DNA of 45,981 nt, from contig JALVJE010000011.1 in the NCBI GenBank assembly GCA_027028505.1, forward strand, positions 1 through 45,981. The letters run 5' to 3'. Positions 24,898-31,773 of the stretch are shown one piece after another. The notes under the pieces were generated by a model. That model did not search any database, was not told the origin of the DNA, and saw nothing but the letters and a program-made list of their open reading frames with translations. Within the stretch, counting starts at the first letter, position 1; each line of letters begins with the position of its first letter. The position numbers were made by a program, and so were the translations under genes. The DNA comes from Bacteroidales bacterium (lineage in GTDB: Bacteria; Bacteroidota; Bacteroidia; Bacteroidales; VadinHA17).

Positions 24898-24985
24898 ATC
24901 ATTCGCCCTTCATCGATTATCGTTCATCGATCGCCCTTCATCGATCGTCATCATTCCTCCTTCTTCAACCCCTCCGGGTCGGGAA

Positions 24986-25084
24986 GTGTGGAGTACTTGG
25001 AGTGTGGAGATTGGAGTTGTTTTTGCCTCATCGCTTTATCTCTCCTTACTCCCTACTCTTTACTCCTTACTTTTCCCACTCTTC
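24986..25084. repeat. 99-bp direct duplication, copy 1
   Basis: Matches 25223-25321 at an offset of 237 bp with a single base difference (T versus A in TATC[T/A]CTCC). It begins GTGTGGAGTACTTGG and ends in TTTTCCCACTCTTC, a tail shared with the pyrimidine blocks at 9551 and 9855. Confidence 0.88.
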
Positions 25085-25222
25085 AGACTTTTCATACTTT
25101 TTCCACTCTTAAACTCTTGTAATCTCGACCTTCAACCCCGCCGGGGTTGCGATTTATTGGTACATGCCATACCGCAGGCGTAACTGCGGCTACTATACTA
25201 TGACCCCTCCGGGGTCGGGGAA

Positions 25223-25321
25223 GTGTGGAGTACTTGGAGTGTGGAGATTGGAGTTGTTTTTGCCTCATCGCTTTATCACTCCTTACTCCCTACTCTTTAC
25301 TCCTTACTTTTCCCACTCTTC
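25223..25321. repeat. 99-bp direct duplication, copy 2
   Basis: Second copy of 24986-25084, 98 of 99 bases identical. Both copies are preceded by a GACCCCTCCGGGGTC-like palindrome, imperfect at copy 1, so the duplicated unit probably includes it. Confidence 0.88.
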
Positions 25322-25380
25322 CCACTTTTAAGACTTTTCGACTTTCGACCGTTCGACCTTCGCCGATCATCATTCATCGC

Positions 25381-26103
25381 TCATCGTTCATCCTTCCTCT
25401 TCGCTTCCCCCGATCCCGTGATCCTGGCATCGATGACGCCGGGCCCGCTGTAATAGACATCACCGCTGCCGGTGATGCCCACCTTCAGGTTTTCCATCGT
25501 CAGGACATGGGCATCGCCCGAACCGGTGATACTCACCTTCGCATCGCGGGCAGGCAGGTTCTCCGCATGCACATCCCCCGAGCCGGTGATGACGATCTCC
25601 TCCTGTCCGGTTTCCTGCCCGGCCACCCGGATGGTGCCCGAACCCGTTACAGCCATCTTCACTCCTTTGGCCGTAAGATCCTTTATCCTTATATCACCAC
25701 TTCCGGTCACCAGCATTTTCAGAACATTGCCGGCGTTCACAGGAGTGACTGCTTCGATCTTCCCCGACCCGGTAACGGTCAGGGACTTAATGTCAGGAGT
25801 TGTGATGTGGATGCGGATCCTTCCCGAGGGAGTTCTCCAGCCGTTGTACTTTTTATAAAAACGGATCTTCAGTATTCCCCCTTCCGTAACCGTTTCAACT
25901 TTTGCCAGAAAATCCGAAGGACCCTCCAGCACCACTTTTGTCTCATTTCCCTGCCGCAGGTCCACATCGGCAGAAAGGGCCAGGCTGATCCCCTCAAAGG
26001 ATCTGACCTTTCGTTCTTCTTTAACCGTGGCAGCCTGCAACACAAAAGACATCAGGATGAACAGACCTGTCATTACCGATAGTGACAAAACAAGTTTTTT
26101 CAT
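25381..26103 (-). CDS. Secreted head-GIN domain protein (DUF2807)
   Basis: 240 residues from ATG 26103, chosen because MKKLVLSLSVMTGLFILMSF begins a signal peptide. The mature part is a DUF2807 'auto-transporter adhesin head GIN' beta-helix: after the opening FEGISLALSADVDLRQGNE, the motif TGSG recurs about eight times at near 20-residue spacing (VTGSGKIEA, VTGSGDIRI, VTGSGTIRV, ITGSGDVHA, ITGSGDAHV, ITGSGDVYY, ITGSGEAK). Such proteins are common in the Bacteroidota envelope and their function is unknown. The last residues DER and the stop codon lie within the TTCATCG-type repeat that follows. It is on the same strand as rimM but 339 bp away, so it is probably a separate transcript. Confidence 0.9.
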   Translation of the reverse strand: MKKLVLSLSVMTGLFILMSFVLQAATVKEERKVRSFEGISLALSADVDLRQGNETKVVLEGPSDFLAKVETVTEGGILKIRFYKKYNGWRTPSGRIRIHITTPDIKSLTVTGSGKIEAVTPVNAGNVLKMLVTGSGDIRIKDLTAKGVKMAVTGSGTIRVAGQETGQEEIVITGSGDVHAENLPARDAKVSITGSGDAHVLTMENLKVGITGSGDVYYSGPGVIDARITGSGEAKRKDER

Positions 26104-26442
26104 TTTGATCGATTTATAGGGTTCACATTCGAAAGACGGATGAGTTGATATAATGTTGCTTCCCTCAGGCATTTAAAAAAGATAAAAAATATACTTTTTT
26201 ACCACTTTCTATGAAGTAGATATGAATATACGATTCCTAATTCATATAATTCATTGTTATTCCGTATATTATAAGTTCATTCATTTTTTACAACTACGTA
26301 GCTAACTACGTAGTCAACTACGTAGTTATGTCTATCGGTCATAATGCTCCGTGAGATAAAGGGATCGAGGTACCTATAAAAAGAGAGATAATGCGGTAAA
26401 TGTTTCAGAAAAACCCGATACTACCAACTCGCAACCCCCAAC
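26104..26442. other. AT-rich gap between rimM and the head-GIN gene
   Basis: 339 bp, strongly AT-rich. The only clear structure is the triple TACGTA array at 26292-26325. No gene, no convincing TAnnTTTG element for the downstream minus-strand gene and no T-run hairpin after rimM was found. Confidence 0.6.
26292..26325. repeat. Three 12-bp-spaced palindromes AACTACGTAG
   Basis: AACTACGTAG occurs at 26292-26301, 26304-26313 and 26316-26325, with exactly 12 bp between starts and spacers CT and TC. The core CTACGTAG is a perfect 8-bp palindrome. The regular spacing suggests operator or iteron-like binding sites, about 190 bp upstream of the head-GIN start. Confidence 0.75.
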
Positions 26443-26964
26443 TCATAACATTTCCGGATCAAAGATCCCTTCCGGCAGGCGGAAGAGGATCCTCTTTTTT
26501 TCATGATCGATGTTTTTGATGTGTTCCTCCCCGGCCGGGATGAGGAAAGTGTCGCCTCCGGTCTCCACCTCAAAGAGCGGGTTGCCGGGAATATTCACAA
26601 AACTACTGATGATCCCCTCCCTGCCCGTTGTCATGTCTGTAAAACGGTAGCCTGTCAGCCCGGGGGGTGTTTCCCCTCCCCCTTCCGGCAGAAGGTCCCT
26701 TTCCAGCAACACCTCCACACCCCGGTACTGCAGTGCCTGGTCGCGGCCGGTCACATCCTCGAAAAAGAAGAGATAGGAACACTCCCCGAATTCCTCTGCC
26801 TCTTCCACCGGGAAAGGTACAGGCAGCCCGTCGATCTTCAGGAACACAAAGGAGGGGAGGGTCTCCAAAGGACAAAAAGGTTCATGGAACCGGAGGACAA
26901 GTCCGCCTTCCAGTCCGTGAACCTTTAGCACTTCACCCGCAGGGATAAGATCTTCGCGGGACAT
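26443..26964 (-). CDS. rimM: Ribosome maturation factor RimM
   Basis: 173 residues. RimM binds ribosomal protein S19 and helps 30S head maturation. The N-terminal RimM domain starts at LIPAGEVLKVHGLEGGLVLR and includes YLFFFEDVTGRDQALQYRGV; the C-terminal PRC-barrel domain includes LTGYRFTDMT, the FVNIPGNPLFEVE segment and FLIPAGEEHIKNID, followed by RLPEGIFDPEML. Both domains are complete. It lies 15 bp downstream of rpsP on the same strand, the usual rpsP-rimM pairing. trmD and rplS, often next in other bacteria, are not here. Confidence 0.94.
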   Translation of the reverse strand: MSREDLIPAGEVLKVHGLEGGLVLRFHEPFCPLETLPSFVFLKIDGLPVPFPVEEAEEFGECSYLFFFEDVTGRDQALQYRGVEVLLERDLLPEGGGETPPGLTGYRFTDMTTGREGIISSFVNIPGNPLFEVETGGDTFLIPAGEEHIKNIDHEKKRILFRLPEGIFDPEML

Positions 26965-26979
26965 ATTGTCGGGAAATGA

Positions 26980-27771
26980 TTATTCTGCAGCTTTCTCTTC
27001 GCCGCCCTCTTTTTTCTTCTCCTCTTCGGCGTGAGCTTCTGCAGGTTTTTCCGCTTCAGCTTTGGGAGCCTCTTCAGCAGGTTTTTCCTCGGCCGCAGGA
27101 GCTTCCTCTGCAGGTTTCTCTTCAGCTACCGGGGTTTCTTCTGCTTTCTCCTCAGTAGCGGGAGCTTCTTCTGCAGGCTTCTCTTCTGCAGCAGGAGCTT
27201 CGGCTTCGGCAGCCGGTTTTTCAGCGGTCTCTGCAGCTTCTGCGGCAGGAGCTTCAGCAGCTTCTTCGCCCTCAGCAGCAGCTTCCTCTGCACCGGCCTC
27301 TACACCGGCTTCGGCAGCACGCTTCTTGGCGATCTCCTGGGCACGGGCCTCGCTGATCTTGGCCTCTTCGGCGAGCCGTTTCTTGTGCTCATCCTCGATG
27401 CCCTGCTGCACACGCTGACGCTTGGCCTCGATCCTGGCCTCTTTCTCCTTCATCCAGGTCTCGAAACGACGTTCTGCCTCCACCTCGGAGAAAGCTCCTT
27501 TCTTTACCCCCGTAAGGAGATGTTTCTTATACAATACCCCACGGTACGACAGGATAGCCCTGGCGGTGTCGGTGGGTTGGGCGCCTTTCAATAACCAGTC
27601 CAATGCCTTATCAAAATCCAGTTCTATTGTAGCAGGATTTGTGTTGGGATTGTAATACCCGATTTTTTCAATAAACCGGCCATCTCGTGGCGCCCTGCTA
27701 TCTGCTATCACGATGTGATAGAAAGGTTTTTTCTTGCGACCTTCACGCTTTAACCTGATCTTTACTGGCAT
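26980..27771 (-). CDS. rpsP: 30S ribosomal protein S16 with very long acidic tail
   Basis: 263 residues, about three times the usual S16. Residues 1-80 are a standard S16 core: [40 protein letters not shown] and [17 protein letters not shown]. Residues about 100-160 are a charged helical segment ([20 protein letters not shown] and on). Residues about 160-263 are low-complexity Ala/Glu/Pro/Lys with several copies of an EEKPAEEAP-like unit. A C-terminal extension is usual for Bacteroidota S16, but this one is long. The tail should be disordered and strongly acidic, projecting from the small subunit. It has a good promoter at 27809-27838 and leads rimM. Confidence 0.93.
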   Translation of the reverse strand: MPVKIRLKREGRKKKPFYHIVIADSRAPRDGRFIEKIGYYNPNTNPATIELDFDKALDWLLKGAQPTDTARAILSYRGVLYKKHLLTGVKKGAFSEVEAERRFETWMKEKEARIEAKRQRVQQGIEDEHKKRLAEEAKISEARAQEIAKKRAAEAGVEAGAEEAAAEGEEAAEAPAAEAAETAEKPAAEAEAPAAEEKPAEEAPATEEKAEETPVAEEKPAEEAPAAEEKPAEEAPKAEAEKPAEAHAEEEKKKEGGEEKAAE

Positions 27772-27808
27772 TCGTAAAAGTTTTTATTGGTTATTAATTT
27801 TGAGGCTG

Positions 27809-27838
27809 CAAAGATACAATTAAATTTCTCATCACAAA
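27809..27838 (-). promoter_or_regulatory. Promoter of rpsP-rimM
   Basis: On the minus strand TTTG (27838-27835), 18 bp, then TATCTTTG (27816-27809), a perfect match to the Bacteroidota consensus. The ATG of rpsP is 37 bp downstream. Confidence 0.75.
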
Positions 27839-27952
27839 CAATTTCAATATTTTATTCTGATCCGATCCCCCTCTCCTGCATATACTCACCCCAACTCCTC
27901 CTATAAACCCCATGCCATTACTTTTATTATTTTTGTAATTTTCCACAAATCC

Positions 27953-28069
27953 CGAAAAACTGCAAATGCCGCTTATGGCATTTGCATAGTTTTTCGAGGA
28001 TCCCCGCCCGGATGACTCCGGTCGGACGGGCTCGCAATTCTAACGAGATCAAAGATCTCGTGAATTGCG
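27953..28069. other. Three stacked hairpins of unknown function
   Basis: Hairpin 1: CGAAAAACT+GCAAATGCC (27953-27970) pairs with GGCATTTGC (27977-27985) and AGTTTTTCG (27988-27996), 18 bp with a 2-nt bulge and 6-nt loop. Hairpin 2: 28003-28030, CCCGCCCG against CGGACGGG with one mismatch plus an inner CCGGA/TCCGG. Hairpin 3: CGCAATTC (28033-28040) and ACGAGATC (28043-28050) pair with GATCTCGT (28054-28061) and GAATTGCG (28062-28069), 16 bp with a 2-nt bulge and AAA loop. They may be a structured RNA, a REP-like element or a protein-binding cruciform. Confidence 0.75.
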
Positions 28070-28071
28070 GG

Positions 28072-28110
28072 ACCTCAAACCTCAAACCTCACAACTTGAA
28101 ACCTGAAACC
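28072..28110. repeat. 7-bp tandem repeats before the MBL gene
   Basis: Units ACCTCAA, ACCTCAA, ACCTCAC, AACTTGA, AACCTGA and a partial AACC end exactly at the ATG at 28111. The array sits where a ribosome-binding site would be. Confidence 0.75.
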
Positions 28111-28965
28111 ATGAAAGTCTACTCTGTTCACATCTCCAACTTCAGGATCGACGGCGGTGCCATGTTCGGCGTGGTCCCCAAGGCCCTCTGGCAAAAGGTT
28201 TATCCTGCCGACGAACGGAATCTCTGCAACTGGGCTTTGCGTTCTTTGCTCATAGATACGGGCGACCGCCGCATCCTCATCGACAACGGCTATGGTGACA
28301 AGCAGGATGAGAAATTTTTCCAATATGTTTATCTCAACGGCGGCGACGGTCTGGAGGGTAGCCTCCGCAAGGCCGGCTATGCCCCCGAAGATATTACCGA
28401 CATGGTGCTCACCCATCTCCATGCCGATCATTGCGGCGGAGGCATCCGGTACAACCGCGACCGCACCGGCTATGAGCCCGTCTTCCCCAACGCCACTTAC
28501 CGCATCAGCCGTTCCCATTGGGAATGGGCCACCCACCCCAACCCGCGTGAAAAAGATGCTTTTCTCCCCGAGAACATCCTGCCCATGCAGGAGAGCGGTC
28601 AGCTGGATCTGTTGGAAAAACCCGGAGAGATCGCCCCGGGCGTGGAACTGAGGATCTACAACGGCCATACCCGCGGCCAGATCATTCCTTTTATTCATTA
28701 TAAAGATCGCACACTGGTTTTTATGGCCGACCTCATCCCCTCGGTGGCCCACCTGCCCCTGGTGTGGAACATGGCATACGACATTGAACCGCTCGTCACC
28801 CTGGAGGAAAAAGCGGCCTTCCTGAAAGAAGCTTATGAGAACCAATACATCCTCTTCTTCCAGCACGACCTGTACCATGAATGCTGCACCCTGAAAGAAA
28901 CCCCCAAAGGATACCGGGCTGACAGGATCTTTACGCTGGAGGAGTTCGTAGTTCACAGTTCATAG
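28111..28965 (+). CDS. MBL-fold metallo-hydrolase
   Basis: 284 residues from ATG 28111; longer readings into the upstream hairpins have no normal start and look spurious. The zinc-binding motif THLHADHCGG gives His102, His104, Asp106 and His107; further ligands are likely His in YNGHTRGQIIPF, Asp in VFMADLIPS and the late His in FFQHDLYHECC. The N-terminal VHISNFRIDGGAMFGVVPK and the ligand layout resemble the quorum-quenching-lactonase/AttM-like branch of the superfamily, but substrates there are diverse. The final VVHSS residues and stop codon are encoded by the heptad array that continues downstream. Confidence 0.9.
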   Translation: MKVYSVHISNFRIDGGAMFGVVPKALWQKVYPADERNLCNWALRSLLIDTGDRRILIDNGYGDKQDEKFFQYVYLNGGDGLEGSLRKAGYAPEDITDMVLTHLHADHCGGGIRYNRDRTGYEPVFPNATYRISRSHWEWATHPNPREKDAFLPENILPMQESGQLDLLEKPGEIAPGVELRIYNGHTRGQIIPFIHYKDRTLVFMADLIPSVAHLPLVWNMAYDIEPLVTLEEKAAFLKEAYENQYILFFQHDLYHECCTLKETPKGYRADRIFTLEEFVVHSS

Positions 28966-29066
28966 TTCATAGTTCATAGTTCATAGTTCACAGTTCACAG
29001 TTCACAGTTCACAGTTCACGGTTCACGGTTCACGGTTCATGGTTCACGGTTCATGGTTCACGGTTT
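28944..29066. repeat. Heptad tandem array, about 17 units
   Basis: A degenerate unit GTTCGTA (28944-28950) is followed by sixteen full 7-bp units (28951-29062) of the form GTTCA[C/T][A/G], then GTTT. Units ending in A dominate the left half, those ending in G the right half. The array overlaps the last codons of the MBL gene and ends 13 bp before the DUF2752-like gene's stop. Confidence 0.92.
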
Positions 29067-29078
29067 AAAGGGAAGAGT

Positions 29079-29492
29079 TTATATCCTTTGCATGAGCAGT
29101 TTCAGGAGGCTGCCATAGCACAGCAGGAACAGGAGCACGGAGAGGATCACATCTGCCGTGAGGATCCGGCGCAGGGGCAGCACATGTCTTCTGATTAACA
29201 CAAAAGCCGTGATCCTCATAATGAGCTGTATCAGCAAAAACAAAAAGAGGGGGATGCCGTAAGGGCTCAGGTCACGGGCCAGTGACAGATCTCCCCGGAG
29301 TATGGCGGAAAAACTGCGGGACAATCCGGCCGTAGGTGAGGGCTCACCGGAAAGGAGCGTATAAAGAGAAGGTACCGGATGCCCCCCTGTGGGAGGATAG
29401 GCCAGCGCATAACCCCATACCAGCAAGATCGCTCCGGCAAAAAGAAGATTGACCGTCCGGTAGCTCCTGTGGTCCGACATGACCGGCGCCAC
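29079..29492 (-). CDS. DUF2752-like small membrane protein
   Basis: 137 residues (133 if the second ATG at 29480 is used). Three membrane helices are visible: about 14-31, 72-92 and 108-130. The middle section TAGLSRSFSAILRGDLSLA followed by NP-like LSPYGIPLFLFLL aligns with the DUF2752 pattern, where CPxCGxTR-A-hydrophobic-G(D/N) is usual; here both cysteines of that motif are absent (SPTAGLSR). Function unknown. It follows the DUF4190-like gene by 8 bp on the same strand, and that pairing is, from memory, common in Bacteroidota. The family call is moderate because of the lost cysteines. Confidence 0.75.
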   Translation of the reverse strand: MAPVMSDHRSYRTVNLLFAGAILLVWGYALAYPPTGGHPVPSLYTLLSGEPSPTAGLSRSFSAILRGDLSLARDLSPYGIPLFLFLLIQLIMRITAFVLIRRHVLPLRRILTADVILSVLLFLLCYGSLLKLLMQRI

Positions 29493-29500
29493 CCGTCCTA

Positions 29501-30013
29501 TTATTTCTTTTGGTTCTTCTCCACCACCGTATCGACCTTCTCCGTAGTTTCGCCGGTAGTGTCATCCTCTTCCAGTTCCTCGAGGAGTTTTTCTTTATCA
29601 TTACCGGTCACCTGGATCGTTTTTTTGATGGTGATCGTATAGTTACCGGAAGTATCCACTCCTTCCTCCAGTCCTTCCAGCTCGTGCTGCAGGGTCTTCA
29701 GCTGGCGGGTCAGTCCTCTGAACCCTGCATGCGTCATCACGGGCGGGCTGGAGATGATAAGCACCCAAACGGTAGAGATAGAGGTGCCCAGGACGGATAT
29801 GACCAGGGCGGTGATGATGAGGCCCTTGGCCCCCTGTCCCTGGCTGGCCTGTACCAGCGCCACAATGGCAAAGATGATCCCCAGCATCCCCGGTATCAGG
29901 GCCAGGATGCCCACGCAGGGAATGGGAGCTGTGATCAGTGCGATGATGCCCAGCACCAGGGCCGCTATACCGAAACCCTGCCCGGCATTGGTTTTTTCTT
30001 TTAGTTCTTCCAT
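29501..30013 (-). CDS. DUF4190-like membrane protein with helical C-terminal domain
   Basis: 170 residues from ATG 30013. The N-terminal half fits DUF4190: GQGFGIAALVLGIIALI, then an IPCVGILALIPGMLGIIFAI hairpin, an ALVQASQGQGAKGLIITALV segment and a third helix ending near residue 87. After the membrane part the protein continues with a soluble tail: a short coiled-coil-like RQLKTLQHELEGLEEG, a strand-rich part and a Glu/Asp/Thr-rich end with LLEELEEDDTTGETTEKVD. The tail is longer than the domain usually has. The gene sits between a thioredoxin-like secreted protein (31 bp upstream) and the DUF2752-like gene. Function unknown. Confidence 0.8.
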   Translation of the reverse strand: MEELKEKTNAGQGFGIAALVLGIIALITAPIPCVGILALIPGMLGIIFAIVALVQASQGQGAKGLIITALVISVLGTSISTVWVLIISSPPVMTHAGFRGLTRQLKTLQHELEGLEEGVDTSGNYTITIKKTIQVTGNDKEKLLEELEEDDTTGETTEKVDTVVEKNQKK

Positions 30014-30044
30014 GATCTTGTATGTTTTTCTTTGTTGGTCATAA

Positions 30045-30575
30045 CTACGCTCCTCCTGCCACTTTCCGGCAGATCTTTCGGATCTCCTTTTCAAAGCTGC
30101 CGTGCGGTACCTCCACGATACGCCCCACTTCCAACCCGTCGAGGGTGAAGATGAAGGTAGGCACCCGCCGGATCAGCAGACTGTCCGTATCGATGCCGGG
30201 GGCTTTTTTGTCGCGATCCACATAGATCACGCGGATATGATCGTCCGGGAGGTTCAGCGCATCGGCCACCTTAAAAAATCGGGGCACCTCGCGCCGGCTG
30301 TCGGGACACCATGTGCCCAGGACCACGGTGATCATCATCTCTTCCAGCAGGGGACAGTCCGTCTTTCGCAACAGGGCCGTGTCCGGCCGGTATGCCTCAT
30401 ACTCCCCGGAAAACCACTGACGGAAGGGCTCCTGCTCCATCCCGGCACGGTTACCGTATCCCAAAAGGATCTTCCGGCCGGCCGCTTCTGAATAGACGGT
30501 ACGGTTCTCTTCCTGTGCTTCCAGCAACAGGACACCGGAAAAGAAAAGCAGGAAAAAAAGTGCAATATTCTTCAT
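30045..30575 (-). CDS. Secreted thioredoxin-fold protein lacking the second active-site Cys
   Basis: 176 residues from ATG 30575, where MKNIALFFLLFFSGVLLLEA gives a signal peptide; longer readings would bury it. The thioredoxin-like core runs from about residue 80: VLGTWCPDSRREVPRFF with Cys90, then VIYVDRDK and the cis-Pro region IRRVPTFIFTLDGLEVGRIV. The usual CxxC is C-P-D-S here, so it should not act as a disulfide oxidase by itself; monothiol peroxidase- or glutaredoxin-like chemistry, or a binding role, is possible. It starts a three-gene minus-strand unit with the DUF4190- and DUF2752-like membrane proteins, so a role in the periplasm is inferred. Confidence 0.85.
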   Translation of the reverse strand: MKNIALFFLLFFSGVLLLEAQEENRTVYSEAAGRKILLGYGNRAGMEQEPFRQWFSGEYEAYRPDTALLRKTDCPLLEEMMITVVLGTWCPDSRREVPRFFKVADALNLPDDHIRVIYVDRDKKAPGIDTDSLLIRRVPTFIFTLDGLEVGRIVEVPHGSFEKEIRKICRKVAGGA

Positions 30576-30688
30576 TATTTTTCTTCTGTTGAAACGTAAA
30601 AATAATAATTTCCCTGAAATTCCGGTATTTATCCGGCCCCCTTCTTCATGAATGACGAAAGAATAACGGGAGCGTTGCTTCCGGGAGA

Positions 30689-31753
30689 TCAGAAATGATC
30701 TGTCCTGAAGAACAGGTGATAGACCGAGTCGACAAGGGACACGATCTCTTTGGGCTGACGCCCGGGGGAAGGGGCTTTCACCCCTTTGTGGAAGTAGCGC
30801 TCTCCCCTGAACACGCGGGCTTCGTCCCACAGCTCTTCGCGTATGAACTGTTCCAGCGTATAGGCACCCCCCTCGACGATCAGCGACTGGATCTGCCGTT
30901 CATACAGTTCGTCGAGGATCTGCGGCAGGATGGGTTGGGAGAAGTTGATCTTCACCGGTTCCGGGTGAGTATGTTTTTTCGTTTTCACGTTGTTAAAGAT
31001 GATCGTCGGTGCTTCCTCATCGAACATCTGCAGTGTGGGGGGGAGGCTCAGTTCCCTGTCGATGACCAGTCGCAGGGGGTTACGCCCCCACCACTCGCGG
31101 GAGGTGAGCGCCGGGTTGTCGATCACGGCTGTCTTGCGTCCCACGAGAATGGCCTGCTCCTGTGTGCGCCAGCGGTGCACTGCCTGGCGTCCCAGTGGGC
31201 CGCTGATCCAGTTGGGTCCTTCCTGTCCCGGCAGCCGTTCTTCATCCAGAAATCCATCCGCGCTCTCCGCCCATTTCAGAAGGATGTAAGGTCTCTTTTT
31301 CTCATGATACGTGAAGAACCGGCGATTTATATAACGGCTCTCCTCTTCCAGCACGCCCGTGATCACTTCCACACCTCCTTCCCGCATGCGGGCAATACCC
31401 TGGCCACGTACCTTATCGGTAGTATCTATTGTGCCCACGACCACACGCGGTATACCTTCACGCACGATCATGTCGGCACAGGGAGGTGTCTTGCCATGGT
31501 GCGAACACGGCTCCAGGTTAACGTACAGGGTAGAGGTCTTCAGCAGCTCTTTATCCTTCACCGACCGGACGGCCAGCACCTCGGCATGGGGCTCGCCGCT
31601 GCGGTGATGGAACCCCTCGCCGATGATATGTCCTTCATGAACGATCACCGCCCCTACGAGCGGGTTGGGCCAGGTGGTACCCAGCCCCCGGCGTGCCAGC
31701 TCCAGACAACGCCGCATGTACCTTTCATCCTGTTCCTTTTGGCTCATCCTCAC
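30689..31753 (-). CDS. ribD: Bifunctional riboflavin biosynthesis deaminase/reductase RibD
   Basis: 354 residues. RibD performs the deamination and side-chain reduction steps after GTP cyclohydrolase II. The N-terminal deaminase domain shows the zinc site: HAEV (near residue 56) and PCSHHGKTPPCAD (near 82-94), with WPNPLVGAVIV before it. The C-terminal reductase domain starts near YILLKWAESADGFL and includes HRWRTQEQAILVGRKTA, DNPALTSR, NPLRLVIDR and the VEGGAYTLEQF motif. The start may be ATG 31753 or 31747 (MRM). It is divergent from prmC with only 20 bp between the ATGs. No FMN riboswitch was seen upstream, and there is no room for one. Confidence 0.94.
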   Translation of the reverse strand: MRMSQKEQDERYMRRCLELARRGLGTTWPNPLVGAVIVHEGHIIGEGFHHRSGEPHAEVLAVRSVKDKELLKTSTLYVNLEPCSHHGKTPPCADMIVREGIPRVVVGTIDTTDKVRGQGIARMREGGVEVITGVLEEESRYINRRFFTYHEKKRPYILLKWAESADGFLDEERLPGQEGPNWISGPLGRQAVHRWRTQEQAILVGRKTAVIDNPALTSREWWGRNPLRLVIDRELSLPPTLQMFDEEAPTIIFNNVKTKKHTHPEPVKINFSQPILPQILDELYERQIQSLIVEGGAYTLEQFIREELWDEARVFRGERYFHKGVKAPSPGRQPKEIVSLVDSVYHLFFRTDHF

Positions 31754-31769
31754 AAGCTTTGTATCTTTG
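31738..31769 (+). promoter_or_regulatory. Promoter of prmC, overlapping the ribD start
   Basis: TTTG (31738-31741), 20 bp, TATCTTTG (31762-31769): a perfect consensus. The prmC ATG is at 31774, four bases after the -7 element, so transcription would start at or next to the ATG. The -33 element lies within the first codons of ribD on the other strand. Confidence 0.7.
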
Positions 31770-31773
31770 ACCT

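Larger units (their letters stand above)
24898..25380. other. Intergenic region with duplicated block and palindromes
   Basis: No gene is supported in these 483 bp. It holds TTCATCG-type short repeats (24898-24957), a 99-bp block present twice (24986-25084 and 25223-25321), and GC palindromes: AACCCCGCCGGGGTT (25134-25148), CCGCA...TGCGG (about 25173-25190) and GACCCCTCCGGGGTC near 25202-25216. More TTCATCG units run into the 3' end of the head-GIN gene. Open frames across the duplicated block give near-identical peptides only because the DNA is duplicated. Confidence 0.8.
27772..28110. other. Divergent gap: rpsP promoter, three hairpins, heptad repeats
   Basis: 339 bp between rpsP (minus) and the MBL gene (plus). 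It contains the rpsP promoter, an AT-rich stretch, three consecutive hairpins at 27953-28069 and a 7-bp tandem array (28072-28110) that runs directly into the MBL start codon. No clear promoter for the MBL gene is seen. Confidence 0.7.

Noticed and set aside
24986-25453. Two similar open frames beginning MWSTWSVEIG
   Set aside because: Their similarity comes from the 99-bp DNA duplication; there is no domain, signal or start-site support.
27982-28110. Upstream extension of the MBL protein
   Set aside because: It would begin at TTG inside a hairpin and translate the heptad array; ATG 28111 gives the normal N-terminus.
30576-30830. N-terminal extension of the thioredoxin-like protein
   Set aside because: It would place about 85 residues before a clear signal peptide and reach back into the 3' end of ribD.
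31754-31773. FMN riboswitch upstream of ribD
   Set aside because: Only 20 bp separate ribD from the prmC start, and no riboswitch core is present.
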